Assembly: GCA_013214355.1 (NCBI GenBank)
Contig: JABSSL010000036.1
Coordinates: 1-64,000 of the forward strand
DNA from: Saprospiraceae bacterium
Lineage (GTDB): Bacteria > Bacteroidota > Bacteroidia > Chitinophagales > Saprospiraceae
Direction: 5' to 3'
Length of the DNA stretch: 64,000 nucleotides
A program made the translations under genes and the position numbers. Positions 1 through 10,000 of the stretch are shown piece by piece (position 1 is the stretch's first letter; each line of letters opens with the position of its first letter). The notes under the pieces were generated by a model that saw only the letters and a program-made list of their open reading frames with translations, did not search any database and was not told the DNA's origin.

Positions 1-268
1 TATTGAAGCTAGAGAAAATTTCACATCCAGGGTGTCACCGTGAAACAGGACATCCCCACTGGCTATAAATTCAAAGAGTAAGCTGCCAAAACTATACAGC
101 TACCTATCCTGGCTACTTTGCAGGAATAAGATCGGTTTGTTCCAAAATTTGATAATCTGTTCTAAGGCGGTCATGAAGTTGAGTTACAAAGCTTTTCCTG
201 GCAGGATTTCTCGCCGAAGCCATTATTTTTAGACAACTTTGATCCCTAAATTTAAAAAGTCCTGCTCA

Positions 269-1180
269 ATGAAGAAACTAACTAAGATAGCAGTTGTACA
301 GGCTGGTTCTGTTCTTTTTGACAAAGCTGCCTGTATAGAGAAGGTGGCTAAGATGACAGCTGAGGCAGCTGAAGCAGGTGCACAGTTGGTCTTATTTCCA
401 GAGGCATTCATCCCTGCCTATCCGCGGGGTATGAGTTTTGGGACAGTGGTAGGGAGTCGAGAGGATTGGGGGCGGGACCATTGGCAGGCCTATTGGGAGA
501 ATGCCGTGGAGATGCCTGGAGAAGATGTTGAAAACCTGGGAGCTATTGCCAGAGAAAGCGCCATCTACCTCGTGATCGGGGTGGTAGAACGAGATACCTC
601 GCACGGTACACTGTATTGCAGTATCCTATATTTTGCTCCGGATGGTACGCTGCTGCATAGACACCGTAAGCTAAAGCCGACCGGTACCGAACGCCTGATT
701 TGGGGGGAAGGTAATGGTGCTGATCTACAGGTGTTAGAGACACCCTTGGGGCGTTTGGGAGGATTGATTTGTTGGGAAAATTACATGCCATTGGCGCGCA
801 TGGCCTTGTACCAGCAAAACGTACAACTGTATTTGGCGCCCACTGCTGATCAAAGGGATACGTGGCAAGTTTCCATGCGGCACATTGCCTGTGAAGGGCG
901 TTGTTTCGTGTTGTCTTGCAATCAATATGTCCAAAAAGATAGTTATCCATTAGCTTTCCAAGCTGATTTAGCAAATGCCCCCGAAATAATGAGCAGAGGA
1001 GGCAGCGTCATCATTTCCCCGCTTGGAGAAGTCATCGCAGGACCGCTGTGGGACCAGGAAGGAATCTTATATGCCGATTTAGACCTGAAGGCCTGCGCCC
1101 GAGCAAAGCTAGATTTCGATGTAGTCGGACATTATGCTCGACCAGATGTCTTTGATTATCAATGGAAAACTCAAGTGTAA
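269..1180 (+). CDS. Carbon-nitrogen hydrolase, nitrilase type
   Basis: Probably hydrolyses a nitrile to a carboxylic acid and ammonia in the cytoplasm; the natural substrate cannot be told from sequence. The nitrilase catalytic triad is visible: Glu45 in FPEAFIPAYPRG, Lys136 in KLKPTGTER and Cys168 in LICWENYMP. The FPEAFIPAYPRG stretch is characteristic of true nitrilases rather than of the amidase or carbamoylase branches. I chose the ATG at 269 (303 aa) because translation from there opens directly with the family's strand MKKLTKIAVVQAGSV; an in-frame upstream start at 239 would add ten residues with no family match. No signal peptide is seen. It stands alone, with the next gene 90 bases downstream and unrelated. 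Family sure, substrate unknown. Confidence 0.9.
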   Translation: MKKLTKIAVVQAGSVLFDKAACIEKVAKMTAEAAEAGAQLVLFPEAFIPAYPRGMSFGTVVGSREDWGRDHWQAYWENAVEMPGEDVENLGAIARESAIYLVIGVVERDTSHGTLYCSILYFAPDGTLLHRHRKLKPTGTERLIWGEGNGADLQVLETPLGRLGGLICWENYMPLARMALYQQNVQLYLAPTADQRDTWQVSMRHIACEGRCFVLSCNQYVQKDSYPLAFQADLANAPEIMSRGGSVIISPLGEVIAGPLWDQEGILYADLDLKACARAKLDFDVVGHYARPDVFDYQWKTQV

Positions 1181-1270
1181 GCCTACTCTAGCATAACTCA
1201 TGATTCCACCCAAGCCTTCAAAATTTCACCCTCTACATTAAACATTAGAAACTCAACATTCTACAATACA

Positions 1271-1663
1271 ATGGAGAACTGGATATTCCCATTAACTATA
1301 CTTCCCGGAATTGGGCTGATTATTACTTCCACCACTGCGATTTCGAATAGCCTCATTGCTGAAATCAACCAACTTTTGCTAGAAGAAACCTGTCGAAAGC
1401 AATTGCTGGAACGAAAGATTGCGCAATTGAGTTTATTGAACTGGGCTTTAGTGGCGCTCTATCTTAGTGCGGCCTTTTGCGCCTTGGGAGGATTCTTGGG
1501 TGCCATATTGATGAAGGGCAGTCCTGATAGCCAAATGTACGTGAGCTGGATCGCCGGTTTTGGGGTAGGAGTGTTATTGTTAGCTTCAATTTTACTGATT
1601 ATTTACGGGATGCGGGCCGTGAGAATTAAGCGTAATCAATTTTTAGATCGCCTAAATTTCTGA
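1271..1663 (+). CDS. Small membrane protein, possibly DUF2721-like
   Basis: A 130 aa inner-membrane protein of unknown function. Three hydrophobic segments are visible, at about residues 5-25, 54-78 and 90-113. Between the first and second lies a charged cytoplasmic-type stretch (residues about 28-50, with EETCRKQLLERK). It ends with a basic tail. The arrangement resembles the DUF2721 family of small three-helix proteins, but this is a resemblance only. It begins with ATG and ends in TGA. The gene lies between the nitrilase and a BI-1 type membrane protein in the same direction; the 164-base gap to the latter holds a likely promoter, so they are probably separate transcription units. Confidence 0.7.
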   Translation: MENWIFPLTILPGIGLIITSTTAISNSLIAEINQLLLEETCRKQLLERKIAQLSLLNWALVALYLSAAFCALGGFLGAILMKGSPDSQMYVSWIAGFGVGVLLLASILLIIYGMRAVRIKRNQFLDRLNF

Positions 1664-1704
1664 AGACCCAGGGCCCTGCTTGATACCCTTTTTGTGTCCC
1701 TCCA

Positions 1705-1735
1705 TTGCAGAGCAAAAGAAAACTTATTATCTTAG
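1705..1735 (+). promoter_or_regulatory. Candidate Bacteroidota promoter for the BI-1/YccA gene
   Basis: TTG at 1705-1707 is followed after 20 bases by TATCTTAG (1728-1735), one mismatch from the Bacteroidota -7 consensus TAnnTTTG. It sits about 90 bases upstream of the ATG at 1828. Moderate support because the -7 box is imperfect. Confidence 0.35.
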
Positions 1736-1827
1736 CTAAGTGTTATAACAAAAGCAAAAACACACCTAAACCATCCTAATTATTTATTAAGCGCTTTTTA
1801 CTGATTTTGTAAATCAACTTAAAAATT

Positions 1828-2598
1828 ATGAGTAGAAGAAGAAGAGGTTTCATGGAATCTCGAAATCCTATCATGAACGAGAATGCTTTTAGGAAAGTAT
1901 CCTCCAACAACACTTTGGATTCAGACTTTATTCAGGTTGGAGCCGATCGGATGACAGTTTCCGGTGCAGTGAACAAGACCTTGATCCTTTCGGCGATCAT
2001 GCTTTTAACTGCTTTATGGGGGTATTCCTCCCCAAGCCCATTAATGATGTGGGGTGGAGCGATCGGTGGCTTTGTAGTGATACTAATTGCCTCCTTCCGT
2101 CCACATATGTCTCCAACCTTAGCTCCGATTTACGCAGCTTTAGAGGGATTATTTGTAGGTAGTATTTCTGCGGTTTATGCCAGCCTTTTTGATGGAATTA
2201 TCTTTCAGGCGGTGACTTTGACCTTAGGGGTATTGTTCACGATGTTGTTCATTTACAAAGCAGGTATCATCAAGGTGACGAACAAGTTACGTTCAGGTAT
2301 CTACATGGCTACAGGTGCCATTGCCATCGTGTACATTGTCAATATCGTATTGTCCATGTTCGGCATCAACTTACCTTTCCTACATGATGCTAGCCCGATT
2401 GGGATCGGCATTAGCTTATTAATCATCGGGGTAGCAGCCTTCAACTTGTTGTTGGACTTTGACAACTTCGAGAAAGGGGAAGCCTATGGTGCGCCCGCTT
2501 ACATGGAGTGGTTCTCGGCAATGGGCTTGCTAGTAACGCTGATTTGGCTATACATAGAAATTCTTCGCCTGGTAGCCATTTTGTCCTCTGGCGATTAA
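1828..2598 (+). CDS. Bax inhibitor-1/YccA family membrane protein
   Basis: A 256 aa integral membrane protein of the BI-1/YccA family, members of which act in membrane stress or as ion leak channels; the exact role in this lineage is not known. The N-terminal 50 residues are polar and arginine-rich, then seven hydrophobic helices follow (starting around KTLILSAIMLL at residue 50 and ending in the final IWLYIEILRLVAIL helix). The conserved acidic pair near the C-terminus that sets the channel in this family corresponds to the LDFDNFEKG region. Starts at residue 9 or 16 are also possible, but the polar leader MSRRRRGFMESRNP resembles that of relatives in Bacteroidota. A strong terminator follows directly. 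Confidence 0.88.
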   Translation: MSRRRRGFMESRNPIMNENAFRKVSSNNTLDSDFIQVGADRMTVSGAVNKTLILSAIMLLTALWGYSSPSPLMMWGGAIGGFVVILIASFRPHMSPTLAPIYAALEGLFVGSISAVYASLFDGIIFQAVTLTLGVLFTMLFIYKAGIIKVTNKLRSGIYMATGAIAIVYIVNIVLSMFGINLPFLHDASPIGIGISLLIIGVAAFNLLLDFDNFEKGEAYGAPAYMEWFSAMGLLVTLIWLYIEILRLVAILSSGD

Positions 2599-2655
2599 TT
2601 TTGTTTATTTGGAAAAACGTTCTCGAGCACTTTAATCTCGATAACCATAAAACAG

Positions 2656-2692
2656 AAAGCGTGGGAGGTAGAGCCTTTCCACGCTTTTTTTA
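2656..2692 (+). terminator. Rho-independent terminator after the BI-1/YccA gene
   Basis: Inverted repeat AAAGCGTGG (2656-2664) and CCACGCTTT (2679-2687), loop of 14 bases, followed by a run of T. It separates the membrane protein gene from the DksA-like gene 20 bases further on. Confidence 0.8.
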
Positions 2693-2712
2693 TCCACCAG
2701 AAGTAGCTACTT

Positions 2713-3048
2713 ATGACGGCAGATGAAAGAGCAGCCTTAAAGGCTAAGATCATTGAGACCATTGCTAGTACGGAGGCTGAAATTTTGCGCCGTGAAGAAA
2801 ATGCAAAACCCATCTCACCGGATAATGCGATTGGCCGAGTTAGTCGCATGGATGCCATCAACAGCCGAGGTGTAGCTCAGGCCGGCCTCCGCACTGCCAA
2901 AAGAAAACTCTCCAACCTGAAGATTGCTTTGACCAAAATAGATCTTCCTTCCTTCGGCAATTGCAGTCACTGTGGAAATCCCATTCGCCCCGCCCGTTTA
3001 ATGTTCATGCCTCAAAGCGATAGATGCGTCCGTTGCGCAGATAAGTAA
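2713..3048 (+). CDS. TraR/DksA-family zinc-finger protein
   Basis: A 111 aa protein of the TraR/DksA family. DksA proteins insert into the secondary channel of RNA polymerase and tune rRNA and stress promoters with ppGpp; whether this short member does so is inferred. The C-terminal zinc finger is complete: Cys84-x2-Cys87-x17-Cys105-x2-Cys108. The first 75 residues are a charged helical region (DERAALKAKIIETIAST, then KRKLSNLKIALTKID), fitting the coiled coil. In the middle is a linker with VSRMDAINSRG, a signature common to the YteA/DksA-like proteins of Bacteroidota. It starts with ATG only 20 bases after a strong terminator, so its promoter probably lies inside or overlaps the preceding gene's end. 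Confidence 0.88.
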   Translation: MTADERAALKAKIIETIASTEAEILRREENAKPISPDNAIGRVSRMDAINSRGVAQAGLRTAKRKLSNLKIALTKIDLPSFGNCSHCGNPIRPARLMFMPQSDRCVRCADK

Positions 3049-3322
3049 CTCAAGCTAAGTTGCTGACAAAGTGTCGGTTGTGTTTGTTTTGGTCTGCCAG
3101 CTTGTCGGTTTTTAGATAAGGCAACTGTCAAAATATCTGACCTATACCAATGGCACATTAGTTGCTTTTGGAAGGTCGTGTTCATGCCCAAACTTTAGTG
3201 TATACATTAAGCAATGTCCGGCGTAAAATGCCAAAGGGGGGTGCAACACTAATCCACGAATGTTTGTTTAAAAGCTTGGAGCTAGGTATTTACATCCGGC
3301 TCTGAAAGAAAAATGTTTAGCT

Positions 3323-5953
3323 ATGAATTTTAACAATTTGACAATAAAATCTCAAGAGGCACTGCAACGCGCTCAGCAGATTGCTATGGGCCAGCAGAAC
3401 CCATCAATTGAACTGGGGCATTTGCTGAAAGGTGTGTTAGAGGTGGATGACGGAGTGGCGCCTTACGTGTTCAAGAAATTGGGCATTAATCTTAATGCTG
3501 TAACACAGACCTTAGATTCGATTGTAGCTTCTTACCCAACGGGGGGAAGCGGAAATCAATATTTATCTCGTCCTGCTACGGAGGCCATACAGAAAGCCAA
3601 TTTACTTTTGAAAGAATTTGGAGATGAATACGTGGCCCTAGAGCATTTATTGCTGGGGATTATTTCAATAAAGGATACCGTGGCACAGATGCTCAAGGAT
3701 GCTGGAGCGACGGAAAAGGCAATGAAGGCTGCGGTGCGAGAAATGCGGAAAGGAGCGAAAGTGACTTCCTCCAGTGCTGAAGGTAGCTATAATGCCCTGA
3801 AGAAATACGCAGTTAATCTTAATGAGCGAGCACGGGACGGAAAATTGGATCCAGTCATCGGTAGGGATGAAGAGATCAGAAGAGTGCTACATATTCTGGC
3901 TCGGCGAACCAAGAACAACCCGATCTTGATCGGAGAGCCTGGCGTTGGTAAGACAGCAATCATCGAAGGCTTAGCCCACCGGATTATCAATGGAGACGTT
4001 CCGGAAGACCTGGCGGATAAGCAAATCTACGCGCTTGATATGGGGGCTCTCATTGCAGGGGCTAAGTATCAAGGTGAGTTTGAAGAAAGACTCAAAGCGG
4101 TGATTAATGAAGTAATTGCGGCAGAGGGAGAGATTTTCCTCTTCATTGACGAGATCCATACCTTGGTCGGTGCTGGTAAGACGCAGGGGGCGATGGATGC
4201 TGCCAATATCTTGAAGCCAGCCTTGGCTAGAGGAGAACTACGAGCGATAGGTGCTACTACCTTGAGTGAGTACCAGAAATACTTTGAAAAAGACAAAGCC
4301 TTGGAGCGTCGCTTCCAGAACGTTTTGGTAACAGAGCCAAACGAGGAAGACGCGATCTCCATTCTACGAGGCCTTAAGGAAAGGTACGAGACACATCATA
4401 AGATCAATATCAAGGATGACGCAATTGTAGCTGCGGTACAATTATCGTCGCGCTATATTTCTGACCGTTTCCTACCTGATAAGGCCATTGATTTGGTAGA
4501 TGAAGCAGCCGCTCGACTGCGTCTGGAAATGAATTCTATGCCAGAATCATTGGATGAAGTGGAGAGAAAGATTCGCCAGCTCGAGATTGAGCGGGAGGCA
4601 ATGAAGCGAGAAAAGGATGATACCAAGCTCAATAAGCTGCAGGAGGATTTGGCGAATTTGGAAGAGAATCGAAATGCACTACGAGCACAATGGGAAAGCG
4701 AGCGAGAGGTTGTACTTGGTGTACAACAGGCCAAGCAAGAGATTGAACAGTTGAAGCAAGAGGCAAAGCGATTGGAGCGAGAAGGCGACTTCAGTCAGGT
4801 AGCTGAGATTCGCTATGGCCGCATTCCAGAAGTAGAGGAACGTCTACAGGACTTCAATCAGCGAGTGCAAGAAATGCAAGCTACGGGTAAGCAATTGGTC
4901 AAGGAAGAAGTAGAGGCAGAGGATATTGCGGAAATCGTAGCTAAATGGACTGGAATTCCAGTCACCCGCATGCTCCAGAGCGAACGGGAAAAACTCCTGC
5001 AATTGGAAGATGAATTGCACAAACGGGTAATCGGACAAGAGGAAGCAGTAGAGGCGGTATCGGATGCTATCCGACTAAGCCGCACGGGACTAGGTAATGA
5101 GAAGAGACCGATTGGCTCCTTTTTGTTTCTCGGTACCACCGGAGTTGGTAAAACGGAATTGGCAAAGGCCCTGGCGCAGTACCTATTTGACGATGAGAAC
5201 TTGATGACGCGAATTGATATGAGTGAGTATCAAGAGCGACATGCTGTATCTCGTCTAGTTGGCGCGCCTCCCGGCTACGTTGGGTATGATGAGGGTGGTC
5301 AATTGACCGAGGCAGTCCGTCGCAAACCTTACTCGGTAGTCCTACTGGATGAAATAGAGAAGGCCCATCCTGATGTTTTCAATATTTTGTTGCAAGTGCT
5401 GGAAGACGGTCGACTGACGGATAATAAGGGACGTGTAGCTAACTTTAAGAATACAATTATCATTATGACCTCCAATATGGGATCTGAAGTAATCCGGGAG
5501 AAATTCCAGGATATTGATGATCACAATAAAGAGGAAATAATGGAGCAAACGCAGCTGCTGGTTTTTGATTTGTTGAAACGTAGTGTGCGGCCGGAGTTCC
5601 TGAATCGCATCGACGAGGTGATCATGTTTAGCCCACTATCGAGAAAGGATATCCGCGGAATCGTAGAACTTCAGTTGAACGATCTCAAAGCTACCTTGGC
5701 CGAACAAGAAATCACGATTGTGATTGCTCCGGAAGCGATGGATTGGCTGGCGCAAGAGGGATATCACCCTGAATTTGGTGCCCGACCTTTGAAGCGACTG
5801 ATTCAGAAGAAAGTATTGAAGCAACTATCTAAGCAGATTCTACTTGGGAAAGTGAAGCCGGGTAGTCATATAGTGCTGGATGTATTCGATGGAGTGGTTG
5901 TTTTCCGGCAAGCGATCAAGGAAGATGAGTTGTTGGAGACGGTAGAAGATTAG
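3323..5953 (+). CDS. clpB: ClpB, ATP-dependent disaggregase chaperone
   Basis: An 876 aa Hsp100 chaperone that pulls proteins out of aggregates together with DnaK/DnaJ/GrpE. Domains in order: double Clp N repeat (1-145), first AAA+ module with Walker A GEPGVGKT at 203-210 and Walker [10 protein letters not shown], the long coiled-coil middle domain that marks ClpB (about 400-525), and second AAA+ module with GTTGVGKT at 604-611 and [13 protein letters not shown]. The C-terminal small domain keeps the [11 protein letters not shown] signature. Full length for the family. The ATG at 3323 gives the expected [14 protein letters not shown] start. The 274-base upstream gap shows no convincing promoter of the TAnnTTTG type. 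A 14-bp-stem terminator follows. Confidence 0.97.
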   Translation: MNFNNLTIKSQEALQRAQQIAMGQQNPSIELGHLLKGVLEVDDGVAPYVFKKLGINLNAVTQTLDSIVASYPTGGSGNQYLSRPATEAIQKANLLLKEFGDEYVALEHLLLGIISIKDTVAQMLKDAGATEKAMKAAVREMRKGAKVTSSSAEGSYNALKKYAVNLNERARDGKLDPVIGRDEEIRRVLHILARRTKNNPILIGEPGVGKTAIIEGLAHRIINGDVPEDLADKQIYALDMGALIAGAKYQGEFEERLKAVINEVIAAEGEIFLFIDEIHTLVGAGKTQGAMDAANILKPALARGELRAIGATTLSEYQKYFEKDKALERRFQNVLVTEPNEEDAISILRGLKERYETHHKINIKDDAIVAAVQLSSRYISDRFLPDKAIDLVDEAAARLRLEMNSMPESLDEVERKIRQLEIEREAMKREKDDTKLNKLQEDLANLEENRNALRAQWESEREVVLGVQQAKQEIEQLKQEAKRLEREGDFSQVAEIRYGRIPEVEERLQDFNQRVQEMQATGKQLVKEEVEAEDIAEIVAKWTGIPVTRMLQSEREKLLQLEDELHKRVIGQEEAVEAVSDAIRLSRTGLGNEKRPIGSFLFLGTTGVGKTELAKALAQYLFDDENLMTRIDMSEYQERHAVSRLVGAPPGYVGYDEGGQLTEAVRRKPYSVVLLDEIEKAHPDVFNILLQVLEDGRLTDNKGRVANFKNTIIIMTSNMGSEVIREKFQDIDDHNKEEIMEQTQLLVFDLLKRSVRPEFLNRIDEVIMFSPLSRKDIRGIVELQLNDLKATLAEQEITIVIAPEAMDWLAQEGYHPEFGARPLKRLIQKKVLKQLSKQILLGKVKPGSHIVLDVFDGVVVFRQAIKEDELLETVED

Positions 5954-6007
5954 TCACTTCTAGAGACAGTAATCCAGAAAGAGTATTCGATTATTTATAA
6001 AGCAATG

Positions 6008-6044
6008 AAGTCCGTTGTCTACCGCTTAGACAACGGACTTTTTG
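6008..6044 (+). terminator. Strong Rho-independent terminator after clpB
   Basis: Perfect 14-base arms AAGTCCGTTGTCTA (6008-6021) and TAGACAACGGACTT (6027-6040), 5-base loop, then TTTT. The core AAGTCCGTTG/CAACGGACTT recurs at 10575-10607. Confidence 0.9.
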
Positions 6045-6132
6045 TATGTAATCCCACAGCGGAAATTCTGTTGGGATACTTTGAGAAAAGATAGACTCCT
6101 CCAATCTAATTTGTATCTTAAAGAGAAAAAAG

Positions 6133-6993
6133 GTGCTCAAGAAGCTTTTAACTGGGTTCCTATTGTGCCTGCCATTTCTCACCCTTGTAGCCCAAGAGCT
6201 TGGAACTGGCAAAGTGGTCTCTGAAACTCGCAATTACACCATCGAAACCTTTTCCTTGCCTGGCATCCGGCAAGGTGTAGCGGTCAACTGCATCGTGCAG
6301 GGGCCTGCTGGTTTTTTGTGGTTTGGTACACATGAAGGGCTACATCGTTTTGATGGTCATCAGGTTATAACCTACAAAAATGACCCTGGGGAGCTTGACC
6401 AGAATCAAGGAAGGTTAACGTTTTCATACATAGAGAATCTATATTGGGATCAAGAGGACAAACTTTGGGTATGTACTTACGGAGGAGGGCTCTTTAGGTT
6501 TAATCCCAATACGGAGCAATTTGAACATTTTGAACATAGTCCAGCGGACCCCTATTCCCTCAGCAATAACCTAGTACTATGTGCGGCTGAGGATGCCAAT
6601 GGTAATCTTTGGGTAGGAACAGAATTAGGCTTGAATCGTTTTGATCGGACAAGCGGTACATTTCAGCGCTATTTACACGATCCTAAGCAAAGCGGAAGTT
6701 TAAGCTTCAAGAATGTCAGAAATATCTATCTAGACCGTAGAGATAACTTATGGGTGGCTACCGGAACTGTTTATTGGGGACAAGACTATGGAGGATTAAA
6801 TCTTTTCGATCCAACAACCGATTCCTTCATAACGTATCAATATGACCCCGCTGATAGTACTAGCCTTTGGACTAATGCCGTACAGGGCGTACTGGAAGAT
6901 CGGGAAGGGAATTTCTGGGTGGCTACTACGGCTGGTCTGCAAAAAATGGATCGAGAGCGAGGTCAATTTGAACATATGCGTTCTCCAAACTGA
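6133..6993 (+). CDS. Hybrid two-component sensor, N-terminal part, cut by an in-frame TGA
   Basis: The periplasmic front of a hybrid two-component system protein. It starts at a GTG with a clean signal peptide (MLKKLLTGFLLC, cleavage likely after LVAQ). It then shows repeats of the regulator beta-propeller (Reg_prop) kind: FLWFGTHEGLHRFDG, LWVCTYGGGLFRFN, LWVGTELGLNRFD, LWVATGTVYW and FWVATTAGLQKMD. The reading frame ends at TGA 6991-6993. The next open stretch, beginning 27 bases later, is in the same frame and continues the propeller (SLLEDQSGGLWVGT). So a single stop separates it from the kinase part, and the 286 aa product alone has no output domain. Either a point mutation, a sequencing error or a pseudogene. 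TGA is used as an ordinary stop elsewhere in this window. Confidence 0.8.
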   Translation: MLKKLLTGFLLCLPFLTLVAQELGTGKVVSETRNYTIETFSLPGIRQGVAVNCIVQGPAGFLWFGTHEGLHRFDGHQVITYKNDPGELDQNQGRLTFSYIENLYWDQEDKLWVCTYGGGLFRFNPNTEQFEHFEHSPADPYSLSNNLVLCAAEDANGNLWVGTELGLNRFDRTSGTFQRYLHDPKQSGSLSFKNVRNIYLDRRDNLWVATGTVYWGQDYGGLNLFDPTTDSFITYQYDPADSTSLWTNAVQGVLEDREGNFWVATTAGLQKMDRERGQFEHMRSPN

Positions 6994-7020
6994 CATCCTT
7001 TTGCTCCCGGAACCGGCATC

Positions 7021-10000
7021 TTGGATAAGCCCAGCGCCTATTCCCTCCTAGAGGATCAAAGCGGTGGCCTATGGGTGGGGACGATTGGTAATTATAAGCA
7101 TGAAAGTCACCTTGTCCGTTTTGACCCTAAGGACAATACTCCGGAATTCTTTCCTATAAAGTCTGCAGCATGGAACCTGTTGGAAAGTCGCGATGGTACG
7201 ATCTGGGTAGCGCCGGCTGGAGAAGGCGGCAACCAAATCTATAAGATTAAGCCCAAATCACCGACCTATCAGCTAGCGAAAGGAGATCACCTCTTCTCAG
7301 ATTTCAAGAAAGCCCCACTATTTAAGGTACTCAATGCTTCCCAGTTGGCGGATAAATGGTATGGCCCGCTTGCCGCCGGCTTCGATCCGAATGATGGCAG
7401 TATGTGGCTTTCTTACTTTTATGAAGTAAGGGGTAAGGAAGATGGACCTTACGCTATTCTGGTGAATTATAGCCAGGGTACTGGCAAAGCGAGCTACTAC
7501 TGGATGCAGGATTTGGATCTCCATGGTATGAAAAGTGATACCTATCTGGGGAAGGGCAACCGGTATTGGAGCCCATCTGGATTGGTGATTGAGGGGGATG
7601 GGAAGGTTTGGGGAACTTATCCATCAGATAGCGTTGGCGTGTATTGCTTCAATGTTAATCGTAATACAGTCAATAACTATATCCATAATTCCGTAGATAC
7701 TACGAGTCTACTGTCTAACCATGTCACCTGGGTGATGCAGGACCAATCTGGAATGATTTGGGCTGCTCAGCCAGAACAGGGCCTTAGCCGATTAAATCCC
7801 AATACCGGAGCATGGGTACATTACACCACAAATGCCCCTGAATCCAGGCGATTACCTGGAAATGAAGTACTTACTGCCTTTGAGGATGAGCAAGGAAGAA
7901 TATGGACTGGAGGAAATTCCAAAGCCAAGGAACCCTTCATCACTTCCATTGACTTGAAAGCGGGTACTACTGAAAATCATCCGTGCCCAGCAGGCTTGGC
8001 ATCCTACAATTTTCCTAGAATTTTTGCCCAGACTCCAGGGCATCTCCTTTTTACTCTGCATGCGCAAGGACTCGGTACCTTGTCTTTTGCTGATCCGTAT
8101 GCTCCCGGAAAAGTATATAATCCATTTGAGAATAATTTTCCCATTGAGCATATATCTACGATGGTAGTGGATGGGAACAATATAGCCTGGCTGGCTTCCA
8201 TAGAGGAAAACCGGTTTGTTCGATTTGATCTTCAGCGTGAGGATTGGACTGTGTTTAAAAGCGAAATACAGGAACCGGCTGTGGCAAGAAGGGGAGAGAT
8301 TGGTCCTAATGGCCACCTATATTTTCTACTCCTAAATCAAGGGTGGCTAGAAATTGACCCAGAGAAAGTCGTCACACCAACGCAAGAAAGAAGCCAGCTT
8401 CGCTTAACTGAGGTGTGGCTGAAAGACAAAAGACTGATCCCGGGCCAGACCTCGTGGCTCCAAGATCCAATCTGGGAAGTAAAACAACTAGACATCCGGC
8501 AAGAGGAAATGCCACTAAGTTTGCAGGCCTCCGCCTTCCACTATCTCTCCTCTACAGTGCTTTACCAGTATCGTTTATTCCCGTACGAAACCAACTGGAA
8601 AACAGTGGCTGGGGCCCCTGCATTCAATTATACTTATCTACCTGCCGGGAAATATGAGCTGCAGGTGAAAGGGTTTACCGAAATGGGGGTATCCAACAAT
8701 TCAGGTACCTTATTGAAGCTTACCATTTGGCCACCCTGGTGGCGATCCTGGTGGGCCTTTTTACTGTACAGCCTTGGTTTGCTGGCGATTATTGTTGGCA
8801 TTTATTATTACCAACAACAGCGGTGGTCAATGAGACTAAGGCTGCAAAAGGAGCGGCAAAAAGCAGAAAGATTGCAGGAAATGAATCAGTTCAAAAGTCG
8901 GTTTTACACCAATTTCACTCACGAATTTCGAACGCCTTTAACCATCATACGAGGGACTACAGAACAGATACAAGGACATGAAAAGATAAAGGGATTGATT
9001 TATCAAAATTGTGAGCAATTACTGAGAATTGTGAGTCAAGTGCTGGATCTATCCAAATTGGAGTCCAATAACCTACCGATTAGTTGGGGCCAGGCTAATA
9101 TTATACCCTTCCTGAGATATCTCACAGAATCCTTCCATTCGCAAGCTGACCGAGAAAAGTTGAATCTGGCATTCTTCTCTAAAGAGGAAGAATTGGTGAT
9201 GGATTTTGACGAGGTCAAAATAAGGCAGATACTGGAGAACTTAATTTCTAATGCCATTAAGTTTACGCCGGAGTATGGTAGTGTCAAAGTGATTGCTGCC
9301 AGGATTCAAGAAGGAAAAAAGGAGTGGTTAGAATTAAAGGTAAAAGATACCGGAAGTGGCATTCCATCGGATAAGCTTCCTTATATCTTTGATCGCTTTT
9401 ATCAGGTGGATGACTCATCTATGTTGCTTGGTGAAGGTACAGGGATCGGACTAGCTTTGGTCAAGGAGTTGGTGGCAATACTGGAAGGACGAATTCAAGT
9501 AGAAAGTGAGATAGGAAGAGGGACTAGCTTTGTACTACATCTACCCGTGCATCAGGATGCCGTGATTAACGAATTTATGCCTCCACTTTCTCCGGAGATT
9601 AGTACGGAAGGAGATCGGGAACAAGCTGAGGTACCGCCACTTGTTCCGGATAGTGAAGATAAAACACGGATACTGGTGATTGAGGACAACGTAGACGTAT
9701 CGGATTACATTATTTCAGTATTGCCCAGTAGTTATATCCCTACTGCCGTCCGAACGGGTGAAGAAGGACTGCAAAAAGCCATTGACTCTAGTCCAGATGT
9801 AATAATCTGTGATGTGATGATGCCAGAAATAGATGGGTTTGAGGTTTGTCGCAGACTGAGAAATGATGTACGCACCGCCCATATACCGATTATATTACTT
9901 ACAGCTAAGGCTACTCGCCAGGCAAAGTTGAAGGGCCTATCCGTTGGAGCAGATGCATACCTGACTAAACCTTTTGATAAGGAAGAGTTGCTGCTGCGCC

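Noticed and set aside
1-90. Short frame 13-90 (RKFHIQGVTVKQDIPTGYKF...) resembling part of a SAF domain
   Set aside because: Only 25 codons, stops on both sides at once, and the left edge hides context; at most a remnant, not a supported gene.
6991-6993. TGA read as selenocysteine or as a sense codon
   Set aside because: TGA ends many other genes in this window, no selenocysteine-type hairpin is visible after it, and the site lies in a propeller linker where no selenocysteine is expected.
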